From: Parelaphostrongylus tenuis
Taxonomy: Eukaryota; Nematoda; Chromadorea; Rhabditida; Metastrongylidae
Direction of reading: 5' to 3'
NCBI GenBank assembly: GCA_019055375.1
Contig: JAHQIW010006107.1
Coordinates: 12,501 to 76,500, forward strand
DNA length: 64,000 nt
Under the pieces are notes generated by a model. That model saw only the letters and a list, made by a program, of their open reading frames with translations, searched no databases and was not told where the DNA came from. Positions 45,901-53,269 of this stretch are shown here, one piece after another (the first letter of the stretch is position 1; every line of letters begins with the position of its first letter). A program made the position numbers and the translations under genes.

Positions 45901-46423
45901 TTAAGCGTGTCATAAATGGGAAGGATATGAGTCTCGTCTAGCTTGTCCAATTCTTGCATTCGCATCTTTTCCACGATGATATTTCCATCCAAGTTCACCC
46001 GCCCAATGGCATCGTTGGCCGAGTATGTGTCATGATCCATCACTCTTAAATTTCACTTGGTGTATATTAGAACGTCCACTTAGTAAGCATCACAAATTAA
46101 AATAGGCATGCATGCTAATAAACCCCTATGTATTAGCAGTCACCAAATGAGATATATTTAGAGGCTTCCAGTTTTTCAGTTTCAATTCTGCTTTTAGGAA
46201 ACGAGAAACTTTTGATACCATTAGATATAATGCATTGAACTGATTTTCTATTTTCACAAATAGTTCACCTAAATTGCACTCCACACTCTGATAGTTGTTT
46301 TTCATCTGTATCGAATGAGAACAGGTCGCTGTCCCACTGCGGATTGAGACTGGTAACCACATCCGTCTTGTGAACTTCATCGGCAAATCGAACTTCTACA
46401 AAGGCATCCGTGGAATTTATTGA
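28044..46423 (-). CDS. C2CD5: C2CD5/CDP138-like C2-domain protein (16 exons found, first exon missing)
   Basis: Exons in order: 46423-46269, 46044-45899, 43365 to about 43286, 43115-43019, 42928-42809, 42765-42721, 42453-42356, 41347-41287, 41213-41127, 41060-40963, 36635-36520, 35214-35090, 33108-33040, 30791-30747, 30654-30471 and 28316-28044 (stop). All but the third join in phase. The C2 domain (first two exons) reads [26 protein letters not shown] and [14 protein letters not shown], with the Ca2+-loop Asp residues of VMDHD and AND kept. Then come [56 protein letters not shown] and [10 protein letters not shown], which match C2CD5 blocks in order. The C-terminal exon has [11 protein letters not shown] and [11 protein letters not shown]. 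In mammals C2CD5 binds Ca2+ and phospholipid and supports GLUT4 vesicle fusion; a trafficking role here is inferred. The first coding exon was not found. The middle is much shorter than I recall for the human protein. Confidence 0.88.
29125..29350 (+). mobile_element. Penelope-like terminal fragment, second lineage
   Basis: AAGGACCGACTGTCTATTGAAC at the start parallels AAGACCGACTGTCTATTAACC at the left edge of the 58.2-kb element. GGCTCTGAGAAGGCAAGATC near 29260 is a decayed version of the GGCTCTGAAGAAGGC hammerhead-like segment, and a CCTCGTGTCTGCTC end follows. It has no coding part. Confidence 0.5.
29838..30093. mobile_element. inverted-repeat element carrying a tRNA-like cloverleaf and its mirror copy
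   Basis: The left arm (29838-29922, from ATTAAGAGATTGAGTGGTGAAC) and the right arm (30007-30093, ending GTTCACCACTCAATCTCTTAAT) are inverse complements over about 85 bp. Each arm includes half or more of a tRNA-like gene. The full tRNA-like sequence is on the minus strand at 29945-29874. A partial plus-strand copy lies at 30007-30057. The element lies in the C2CD5 intron between exons 30471 and 28316. Confidence 0.78.
29874..29945 (-). tRNA. tRNA-like sequence (72 nt, pseudogene-like) inside an inverted-repeat element
   Basis: On the minus strand the acceptor GCCTCAG pairs with CTGAGGC. The D arm is GTGTAGTGGTAGAGCAC and the anticodon stem is CGTCC/GGATG around loop CCGGATA (anticodon position GGA). 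The T stem is GTGGG/CCCGC around TTCGATT. Position 33 is C rather than the near-universal U. The repeat context argues against a normal housekeeping tRNA. Confidence 0.6.
30055..30110. other. right flank of the inverted tRNA-like element
   Basis: The flank after the partial tRNA-like copy runs CCGTGTTTTTTGTATTTGTTC. The T6 run could act as a pol III terminator for a transcript started from the tRNA-like boxes. No protein-coding signal was seen. Confidence 0.4.
31430..31486. repeat. hairpin next to the tRNA-like MITE
   Basis: GAATTCTGTACGATTGATTCC and GGGATCAATCGTACAATTC are inverse complements with small mismatches around a short CTCTCT loop. The hairpin touches the left terminus of the MITE at 31490. 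Confidence 0.7.
31490..31650. mobile_element. MITE with 29-bp terminal inverted repeats enclosing a tRNA-like cloverleaf
   Basis: The left terminus CCACTGATGTAGAGTGATGT continues into GCAAAACTT. The right terminus is AAGTTTTGCATATCACTCTACATCAGTGG. They are inverse complements with one or two mismatches. The left repeat is partly duplicated (GATGTAGAGCGATGTGCAAAA at 31523). The tRNA-like sequence at 31548-31620 fills the interior. The element lies in the C2CD5 intron between exons 33040 and 30791. Confidence 0.82.
31548..31620 (+). tRNA. tRNA-like sequence (73 nt, GAA at the anticodon position) inside a MITE
   Basis: The acceptor stem GCGTCAG/CTGACGC is perfect. The D stem is GTGC/GCAC. The anticodon stem CATTC/GAGTG encloses CCGAAAA. 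The T stem GCGGG/CCCGA encloses TTCTAGT, with one mismatch. The 73-nt length and segment sizes fit a canonical tRNA. C at position 33 and TTCTAGT instead of TTCRANT argue against a functional tRNA-Phe. No CCA is encoded. Confidence 0.6.
31730..31935 (+). mobile_element. Penelope-like element terminal fragment
   Basis: The run AAGTAATGGAGGTGATTGGC, CAACCTGATCTTTTCAGACTC, GAAATTGCCGAAACGTCCGC and TAACAATCTCGTGTTTGAC parallels the 3' terminal part of the Penelope-like copy at 59.75-59.90 kb. Only the terminal segment is present. It lies in a C2CD5 intron. Confidence 0.6.
33515..33660. repeat. TATA/GTATA microsatellite tract
   Basis: The tract is dominated by TATATATG/TACATATG units. Open frames here encode only Y, I, M, C and H and are rejected. 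Confidence 0.85.
33662..33895 (+). repeat. SINE-B1 copy 2
   Basis: The head GTTGCCGCGGCGGAGTGGTTA is followed by GTGAAGCCGAGCTCCACCCC, AGCTAGGCTATCCTCGAGATTG and GTACTGGGATCCGCGCAATAG. This is the cleanest SINE-B1 copy in the window. Confidence 0.78.
33918..34070. repeat. (TA)n and CATATATG microsatellite between two SINEs
   Basis: A (TA)n run is followed by degenerate ATGTACATA units. It lies directly between the SINE-B1 copy and a SINE-B2 copy. It could be the tail of the first or the insertion site of the second. Confidence 0.8.
34070..34365 (+). repeat. SINE-B2 copy 2
   Basis: The head TGCAGTGGTTAATGATGCGGC is followed by GTTGGTTCGATCCCCTCTCC (B box), CACCAAGATTGTAAGAAGATTC and GAAATCTTCAAGCGGCAGCC. 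It ends near GGGAGCCGCACAGTAAATGTG. Its 3' body shares CCAGCATTCTAC with SINE-B1. Confidence 0.75.
34604..34895 (+). repeat. SINE-A copy 7
   Basis: The plus-strand copy reads GAGCGTGGCGCAGTAGTTAGAGG, GTGCTCTGCGACACACTC, then CATTCAGTCACCTCAAACG, ending GATCAGCGCTGAGTGCTTTT. It is followed by another TATA tract (34890-35050). Confidence 0.78.
34890..35050. repeat. ATATACATA microsatellite tract
   Basis: Degenerate TATACATA units span this stretch just downstream of a C2CD5 exon (35214-35090). They give I/Y/M/H-rich frames on both strands that are not proteins. Confidence 0.85.
35090..36635 (-). CDS. C2CD5: C2CD5-like exons: SGTA strand and cysteine pair
   Basis: Exon 36635-36520 (phase 1 to 0) encodes [16 protein letters not shown] and an acidic stretch. 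Exon 35214-35090 (phase 0 to 2) encodes [12 protein letters not shown] and NTYVCSSCR. In the vertebrate protein this segment has two CxxC pairs. Here the second pair (CSSC) is kept but the first pair retains only one cysteine (CSQF). If the segment binds zinc in vertebrates, the nematode site is incomplete. Confidence 0.82.
35400..36130 (+). pseudogene. mariner transposase relic of a second lineage
   Basis: Plus-strand segments in shifting frames read [20 protein letters not shown], then [19 protein letters not shown], then [19 protein letters not shown] residues near 35940-35990, then [17 protein letters not shown]. The order and spacing match a mariner DD34D transposase from mid-protein to C terminus, with several frameshifts and stops. 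It differs from the copies A to G and lacks recognised termini. It lies in the C2CD5 intron between exons 36520 and 35214. Confidence 0.72.
36220..36478 (-). repeat. SINE-A copy 8
   Basis: The minus-strand copy shows GACTCGCGGTGGCCTAACGACG and CCCATAGTCTGGTACCGATT on the plus strand. It has a degraded tRNA-like head near TGCGCTACAAG. It ends about 40 bp from the C2CD5 exon at 36520. Confidence 0.7.
37148..37862. mobile_element. degenerate mariner-type transposon copy E, in C2CD5 intron
   Basis: The left end is CTTGTCCTAAGTTTTGGCAC with TTTTTTAACCAGAAGTAATAA. The right end is TTTTGATTATTTCTCTTTAA with GTGCCAAAATTTACGAGAAG. The interior holds plus-strand relics similar to copy B (GAAAGTTGCTGGATATCCATAG region). 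There is no intact frame. Confidence 0.72.
38220..38440. mobile_element. palindromic MITE, copy 3
   Basis: The left end GCCATAGACTCACGCTCTCTGC and the right end GTGAGCCCACGGTCCCG are inverted, though the left side is diverged. The central CCCGAGCGTGCCATTTTTAG / CAGCACGCTGGGTGCTAG palindrome matches copy 1 at 14.4 kb closely. Confidence 0.72.
38750..40560 (+). pseudogene. RTE-type non-LTR retroelement relic (reverse transcriptase and C-terminal part)
   Basis: Plus-strand segments in changing frames read [19 protein letters not shown] (38775), [20 protein letters not shown] (39240), [20 protein letters not shown] (39305), [11 protein letters not shown] (39449), [19 protein letters not shown] (39730), [20 protein letters not shown] (39870) and [18 protein letters not shown] (40115). 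These follow the order of RT blocks in RTE-clade elements. The catalytic F-A-D-D motif has decayed to SADNV, and there are many stops. The element is dead and lies in the large C2CD5 intron (36636-40962). Confidence 0.82.
40800..40872. repeat. purine-rich GATAGGA repeat
   Basis: AGATAGGAGAAAAAGATAGG and AAGATAAGATAGGAG units form a low-complexity purine tract. It begins about 90 bp downstream, in transcript direction, of the C2CD5 exon that ends at 40963. Confidence 0.75.
40963..43365 (-). CDS. C2CD5: C2CD5-like exons encoding the central conserved repeats
   Basis: Eight exons run from [11 protein letters not shown] through [75 protein letters not shown] and [12 protein letters not shown] to [10 protein letters not shown]. 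The alternation of an Ala/Arg-rich helix with a GYxxx strand is typical of the two repeated modules of C2CD5. The intron at 42766-42808 is only 43 bp and ends in a run of nine A before the G. A small additional exon between 43286 and 43115 is likely, because the phases there do not close. Confidence 0.85.
43499..43815. mobile_element. MITE with TIR AACTG.ATATCCAAGGATGCTGAG and degraded tRNA-like interior
   Basis: The left terminus GAACTGTATATCCAAGGATGC and the right terminus GCATCCTTGGATATGCAGTT are inverted. The interior near 43560-43620 retains tRNA-like fragments (TATCGGGGACGTGTGCT, ACTGAGGC). Its size is about 315 bp. It lies in the C2CD5 intron between exons 45899 and 43365. Confidence 0.72.
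44930..45235. repeat. dispersed repeat R1 copies
   Basis: Two diverged units around GGGCACTACAACGCACTAA and GTTGCTATAAGACACCAAAAAAGC, each followed by an AAGT/AGATATC stretch, resemble R1. No coding signal was seen. Confidence 0.4.
45535..45775. mobile_element. tRNA-like element, degraded
   Basis: CCTCAGGTGGGATTGAACCGCG and CTTGCCGGAGACACATGTTC on the plus strand are the complement of a T arm and anticodon arm like those at 29874. The right flank CTCATATCACAGCATCCTTG matches the TIR of the 43.8-kb element. The left terminus was not recognised. Confidence 0.5.
45899..46423 (-). CDS. C2CD5: C2CD5-like exons encoding most of the C2 domain
   Basis: Exon 46423-46269 (phase 0 to 2) encodes the C2 strands through [17 protein letters not shown]. 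Exon 46044-45899 (phase 2 to 1) encodes [20 protein letters not shown] to PIYDTLNG. The aspartates expected in Ca2+-binding loop 3 (D-H-D ... N-D) are present. The loop 1 aspartate is likely in the STDAF segment. The start of the C2 domain (the usual GKLKV.. strand) must lie upstream and was not recognised. Confidence 0.88.
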
Positions 46424-48811
46424 CTGAAAGAAAACTACAGATTTTCAATAGTGAAAACGTCGCACAGTCGATCTGAACTTGAAGCCTGTTGTATAAAAAA
46501 TGCTCTACCCTCTGCAGCAACGAAATTTGAGTAAACTAAATTTGGATTGTTCGACCTCTTACCAAATACGTTGGTCCCAATTTTTCTCTCGTATCCACTA
46601 TCACTATCAATTTCTGATTGATTAACTTGCTCATTAGTAAAGCTATCCAACATTTACTATCTATTCCCTGATCTTTGAATCTCATTGTTTTGAAACTTCA
46701 AACAGATGCTTGACATAATTGTTGAGATTGATAAGAATACCAAATAGAAGCAACAGGAATTATATGCATTGGATTTTATGGTCAATTATTTGTTGAGCTT
46801 GGAAGTCAGATGGAGTCATCTATCAGATATGAAATATTTTCAAAAATGACATGTACTTTCCTGGGAATATCAATCTTGAATCGATAACATATGTATAGGC
46901 GGATATATGCACTTTACTCTTATAGGCACAGGAAAAGTCAAAAAGCGGATTTCTTACGTAATTAAACAATGTTGAGAAGCCGTATAACATTTTTCTTCTT
47001 GATTCAATTTCTACAGGACGAGCTATGGTGTGTAATGGAACTGAAAAGCTCCAGTATTCGTATTAGTCGTCAGCCCAAAATATTCCAGAATGGTCATCGT
47101 TTATTGTGGGGCGGTTTTTGCATAGATTCTCGTTATTTGTTCGAATCTATCATTCTAATTATGTTATGCTCTACATATATTGAACATACACAGCAGTCAA
47201 CATACCGTTTTTTTTGATTTAATGGTAAATTTTTGCATCCATTCCAAGTATTATTCTATCTTCTACACGACTCGTCATTGACGCATTCGACTCGTTTAAT
47301 CGCATTCCTCCTCCACAACGGTCTGCGAACATTTCACGTGCTGCTTCGACTGCTGATAGAGGATTGTGTTTTACAAAATGTCTTATAATGCTGGTCGAGA
47401 CGATTCTCCTTCAATCTTGAAGGTCGCCAATCTAGGGCGCTGTTGAGTGATTGCAAGAGGGGTGGGAATCAAGCCAGAGCCGTGCTTATGACTTTCCTTC
47501 CTGATGCACTGCATCACTAACCACTCCTCATTACCACGCCTTTCAAGCAAGTATTCCAACTTATATCATAATAGAGGTTAAGATCACGTTCTTCTTTTGG
47601 CCCAACTTTATGTGTGAAATTTGCCAAAGAAATGGGCACACAGCAGATTTGTCGTCTATTGCTTTGGGTTCCTACGAAAACGTTAGCGTCGTTACTTGGT
47701 AATCAAATAACATGCGAGTTAATGAGGTAGGACGACATCATCGAGTGAGTACGCGGGTTCAGCCACACGGCCATAGAAAGCCATAACATTAACACCTTCT
47801 TTACCTATCAATCGAGGTTAGCACTTCATATCACTAGAAAGCCAACCACTCTGCTTCTACCACTTCACTAATGAGGAGCCAACTCTCAACAGACCATAAG
47901 AAAGCAATAATTCCTAGTCTTCAAAAGCCTAGGAGCTTGATTCGAAGGAAAAGACAAGGCAACTTGCAAGAATCTTGCGATTCATGTAAAATTCACATCG
48001 ATAAAATTGTAAATGGCCATGAATTCCGATACGATTTTTGAAAACAAAACCAAAACTATTCTCTAACTTATAAAGACGAAAAATCGTAAATCGATTTCTA
48101 TGAATTCCGATATGATTGTTGAATTTAAACCAGAACTATTTCCTCACTTATAAAAACAGTGTAGTTCTGTAAAAACATAGATTTTCGTTATTTCTAAGTC
48201 AATAATCTGAAATTCATGTTGATATAGAGAATTGGAAGCAGATCTCTCAGATGGTATCTAAGAATTCGAAAAAAAAAAGCAAAATGAGAATTAGAAACAA
48301 GAAAGTGGCTAGAATTATTTGAATCGAAGCGAAGAGTCTCTAAAGAAATTTCCTAGGTAACGCAGCTGCCGCAGCTCTTTTCAGAGAGCAGAGAGACTAC
48401 AAGTGCAGAATTTCGTAATCAAGAAAACATCATATAGAGCTCTCCATCGAAAACGGAAAATATGACAATTGAAAAATAAACATCTGTGTTGATAATCGCT
48501 CGTGTGTATGCGTGCATTTCGCCTATGTGTGAAAAATAATTCGATTAGTAGAATTCCAGAAATGCAGGACCTTGTTCATTACGGGAGCCCATTGGCGGCG
48601 ATAATAGCCACTTCAAGTCGTACCGGTAGCCGATCACAACAGACAGGAACGAGCATTTTCTATCTGCTACTAGGTCTACGACGAATCCATTCAGAGAGTG
48701 AATTTCATAGATATCTAAAATAGCAAAGAAAATCCTATGGTAATATCCATAGCAGTATAGAAAGCTTCTCCGATTCAATTTATTCTAATTATACGAACTA
48801 TTAAAAGTTAA

Positions 48812-49085
48812 AGAATAAAGCTCTCGGCGTTGATCAATCCCTAAGGAATCCGCTATACAATGTACTTCATTCGTAACATCGAAGAGGTGACTGAATGCAA
48901 ATCCGGCCTTCACAATGACTTATGGTGGCCTATCGACGGATGGTCAGGTCAGTGCTCTATCTTCCCAAATGTCTGGTATCAATTCGACGACCCGAGAGCG
49001 TTGAAAGGCTTGGTAGGCTCTGGGTAGGGGATCCAACTATCGACCATGTGTGTCGTAGGCCACCCCTAACCACTACGCTACGCGA
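48812..49085 (-). repeat. SINE-A copy 9
   Basis: The minus-strand copy reads AAAGAATAAAGCTCTCGGCGT on the plus strand at the tail, and GACTTATGGTGGCCTATCGACG in the body. It ends CACTACGCTACGCGAGCTC, the complement of a tRNA-like GTAGCGTAGTG head. Confidence 0.75.
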
Positions 49086-50379
49086 GCTCTTATAAACCAG
49101 TATTACTTTCTTCCTATTAACCATTAATATATCACAATCCATTCTTCATTTGTCCAAATGTAGAATAAAAATAACCGAACATTTAAAGACTAAAATCAGT
49201 TGAAAAGTCCGAGTCGTGTCAATTGATGTAAAAGAGCGTCGCACTGCTTTGCTTTCTCAACAAACGACTTGCCAGAGATTCAGACATATAGGAATTCTGT
49301 TCGTTTGTTATTTTGGAGGTCCTTGGTTCAATCTCATGCCGCCAAGTAACAAAGCTCTCACGCTCTGCGAATCGTCGGTGTAGTGGTACGAGACTTGTTC
49401 GGATGTGGGATAAATCAACTGGCTCGATAGATCGACAGGTGATTATAAGTCATTGATAGGTGAATCATGAGAAGAGACAAGAACTTCTACCAACTCCAAT
49501 AGAAGTCACAGCATAATAAAGATTAAAAGAGAAATAAATAAGAAAGAATAAATAAGATAAATCATAGAAAGCGTTTGGTGATAACGGCACGACGATCAAA
49601 TGATGACAGTTGTGCACATTTGTGTCGTCGTTAGTCGAGCGCGACATTAAGGCAACCTCCAGCAAAATCAATAATAAGCCTATGACTGATGGAGGATACA
49701 GCTGGCAATTTATCAGAACTATATAAATATAAAAAGACAAGATCTTTTATAGATAGGGGATGTAGAGCGACTTTCGCCATATTTCCCTTTCCCATGACTA
49801 CATCACGTCGTGATTCTAGTGCATGGAAAGAATTTTGAGATAAAATACGCGCCGAAAAAAAGATCATAAAAATTGCACAGGAAGGGATTATGGTAGTTCC
49901 ATGTAATATTTACGCGAACAGAGACCGCGTCAGGTTTAATGTAAGAAAAACAGCATGAGAAGTCACGATGAAATATTGAAGTGAATTTGTTATGAAGGGG
50001 CAAAATTATTACGAGGAAGAAAATGTTATAAGCACAGAATACAACAGAATGAAAATGGAATTTAACTGATTCTATCAAGTAATCAGTACGAACGATACAA
50101 TATCTTACAATATAATTACTCGCCTGAAGCCTTACTAGTAATATTCGTTAAGGTGGAAGAGGGCATTAGAAAATGCATGTGGCGGATTGTATAGCTGTGT
50201 GACACTGGCCGCTCACAGCTTCTGGCCCCTTCCTCTGCGTCTGTAGCTCCTCCTAATATTACTAAATAAGCGAATATTAGATATCATTGTTTCCTTGAGT
50301 GAACTCTTATGGCTCTCAAATGATGCAATCTATATAGTTGTTTCTAACATAAGAAGTCATTAGTTGAGCGAGTTAAGAG

Positions 50380-50715
50380 AGCGGGAAACGCAGTAATAAG
50401 TGACGCAGTGTATCAGGAAGCAAGCAGGTAAATAAGGAGTTAGTTCGATTCACCTAACCAACACTTTCTTGCAATAAATCGACAGAATACTTATTAGGAA
50501 CGTCTCAGCGCGACTACCTCAAAAATTGTTAAATAGGATAGTCTCGAACAGCATTCTACGACATCTATAAAGACGATAAAATCCTCAAGCAACGTTCGAA
50601 GCAATTATTGAAATGATCAATGACTTATGAAGATGATGAACGCGAGCAAACGAATGGAATACGATAAGTGGTGGGATACGCAAAGTAATTCGTGATGACG
50701 GATTGTGTAAAATGT
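50380..50715 (+). repeat. SINE-B2 copy 3
   Basis: The head near GTGACGCAGTGTATCAGGAAG is followed by GAGTTAGTTCGATTCACCTAAC, CAGCATTCTACGACATCTATA and AAAATCCTCAAGCAACGTTCG. Confidence 0.65.
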
Positions 50716-50949
50716 GTTGTGTAAAACTTATTACTCTTCAGTTAATTTTCAACCATTATAAATAGTGTATACAGTTCAATTACAATGATTGACGATCTCA
50801 TATCATGCTTACCACATGATAGGTGTAATCGCGGTATTCATATATTGTTTACGAATATTTTGCTATTTATTGCAAACCACAATAATTTTTACGGATATAA
50901 TGCTATATCATTTCAAATTCGTGCTAGCAATGTTATCAAGTATCATTAA

Positions 50950-51546
50950 GTCATTCCATAAATTTTGGCACTACAGCAACAAACACCTAAATTTCATAAC
51001 CAGAAGTTAATAAAATTACGTGATTTTCGAATATTAAATTGTGCATTTTCTTGCAGACATTTTGGTAAACAACTTACTTGTACTTGCTTAAGATGGAGCC
51101 GTTTTGGAAACAGATTTGCCTGATACTCACGCAAAAATGACGCGTAGGGGAACTTGTTAGTGTACCAACGCGCAAGATTAATGGAGCTTCTTGTGGACAA
51201 CCCGAAAGCGACTAATTCTCCACACTGCTCTCTGCAGCTTTGAACTTCGCGAACCACTTCCTAGTCGTCCTTTCTGAAAGTGTATCATCGCGCAAGCTCC
51301 ATTAATCTTGCGTACCGCTTTAGTGGCATTTTTCCTTACACGTCATTCGTGCATGAGTAGCAAACGAATTTGTTCCCAGGACGACTTCATCCTAGAGCAA
51401 ATATAGACAAGTTGTATACCAAAATGTTTGCAAGAAAATGTGTAATGAACGATGCCAAATTCATGCAATTTTGATTGCTTCTGGTTCAGAAATTTGGTGC
51501 CTCTTGCTCTACTTAAGACTTACCAAACGACCTAGTACTTTTGAAA
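50950..51546. mobile_element. degenerate mariner-type transposon copy F
   Basis: The left end is AGTCATTCCATAAATTTTGGC with AACAAACACC and AACCAGAAGTTAATAAAATTAC. The right end is AATTTTGATTGCTTCTGG with GACTTACCAAACGACC. The interior is rearranged, with an inverted duplication (TTAATGGAGCTT at about 51178 and AAGCTCCATTAATCTTGCG at 51294), as in copies C and D. There is no open transposase frame. Confidence 0.7.
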
Positions 51547-52169
51547 AATATCAAAAACTTGAAGAATAAAGCAGATTGCAGCGTGTGCATACTTTCTACA
51601 TCTTGTGGGATGCTAGAATGCTGTTCAGCTCTAACATACCCCTCATTGATGTCGGCCTTAGTCACATTATTAGCTGAATTACACATCGTATAAGCGATAA
51701 TTGGAAGAGTAATTCAATCAGAGTTGACCAGTTTTTGTGGTGTTCCATGCATTCGACTTTATCAATTTGCAGAGGTGGGTGGATATTTGACTTAGAAGAT
51801 ACTTAAATGTAAACCACCGATATACAACGTCAGTGTTTGATCTTCCGAAAGAAGTCTCGTACAAATGTTCCGACTCTGGACAGATGGAAGACAGTGGGTA
51901 CAGAGTGCGAGATTAAAACATTAACTGACGCGCTGTGTGTTGCGGGACATGAGAAACCTCTATCAATCCCTTTCTCCCCCCTCTTTTTTCAACCAGCATC
52001 AAAGCGCTTTTTTGGTGCCGTGAACGATTCATGCAAAAATATTCAACAGAAGGTCCTATTTGTTTATGGCCACTGATGTGTATCGGTAGAAAAGATGCAT
52101 TCAATATTGACGATAGAGGCACGTTTGATGAATTCTTTCTTCGAAGTGAATAGCGCTCTGAATTCTACA

Positions 52170-52205
<36 letters not shown>

Positions 52206-52430
52206 ACACACACACACACACACACACCACACACACTACACACACCTACACACACAAACCAGACACACACAGACACGCACACACACGCACACACACCACA
52301 CACACATACACACACCAGACACACACACCAGACACGCACGCACGCACCACACACACACACAACACACACACCACACACACATACACACACAACACACACA
52401 CACACACACACACCAGACACACACACACGG
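52170..52430. repeat. (CA)n microsatellite with CC, CG and CATA interruptions
   Basis: About 260 bp of ACAC repeats have scattered interruptions. The plus-strand TH-repeat and minus-strand VC-repeat open frames across it are artefacts of the dinucleotide. Confidence 0.95.
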
Positions 52431-53269
52431 TCAGACGACCGTTCGGATGATGCCCGTCGATCGAAGTGCAAATCTTTGCCGTGTTTATAGATATCTCTTT
52501 ATGTGTGTCACAGAAACATTGTAGAGATAAACATATGGAACACAAAATTGATACAATATCAATTCTGAAGAATAAATAGAAAGGAACCACATATTTTATT
52601 ACACAATTCAGTCACAAAAATTGTTTGAAAAATATAAATAGATGAATTCAAGACAGGAAACGTGACAGTGAAGGTCGGTTGATTGTCGCAAAAGAGTAAG
52701 ATATCACTGCACAGAACACCATATTAAGCAATCGGTAAATGACGACGGTGGCGGACAAATAGATGTGACAGGTATTCTGAGACAAGTACAGGGACAAGTA
52801 TTCTGGATTTCCAAAATTGTGGCTGCATTTTATGCATAAAAAAGATGACTGACATGACTACAAATGATTACAAGCGAGTCACTTCGACTGGATACGTTTG
52901 TATTTTCTTTCCGAGAGACGCTCCCAAGGAACGAGACCAGCTTTTCGTTCCACTATTCGCACTGTTTACATCGTTCGACTAGAAAGTTTAAATTTTGATT
53001 ATTTGACAGAAATCACAGAACCCTTGAATAACAAATTTGGGCATATGAACATTGTATTCGCTGTTCTCTGCTCAGTTAAAGAATTACCTTATCCATTCAA
53101 CTTGACACCTTTTTTCAATGTATGTCTATGAATGAGAGAACAGGGAAAAAAATGCTGACATTTTTCTGCAAATTATTTTTGATGATACATTAAGTACGTC
53201 TGTGTAAAACTTTACTAAAAAATAATAATAGCCAAAGTTTTGGATCATTTTCAGAAGGAAACGACTCAC

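Larger units (their letters stand above)
46424..53269. other. intergenic region between the C2CD5-like and rhotekin-like genes
   Basis: No exon was recognised. The first coding exon of the C2CD5-like gene and the last exon of the rhotekin-like gene are expected here but were not found. Recognisable content: a SINE-A copy (48812-49085), a SINE-B2 copy (50380-50715), mariner copy F (50950-51546) and a (CA)n block (52170-52430). 46.7-48.8 kb and 49.1-50.3 kb hold only AT-rich unique-looking sequence. Confidence 0.5.

Noticed and set aside
46126..46386. 86-codon minus-strand open frame starting [10 protein letters not shown]
   Set aside because: It is a shadow of the C2 exon (46423-46269) in another frame; only the TDAFVEVRF frame matches a C2 domain and keeps phase.
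48545..50078. Several 61-91-codon minus-strand frames
   Set aside because: They have no splice signals in matching phases and no recognisable motif; hydrophobic, F/Y/I-rich composition is typical of AT-rich noncoding DNA.
52064..52590. Open frames rich in TH or VC repeats on both strands
   Set aside because: They translate the (CA)n microsatellite only.
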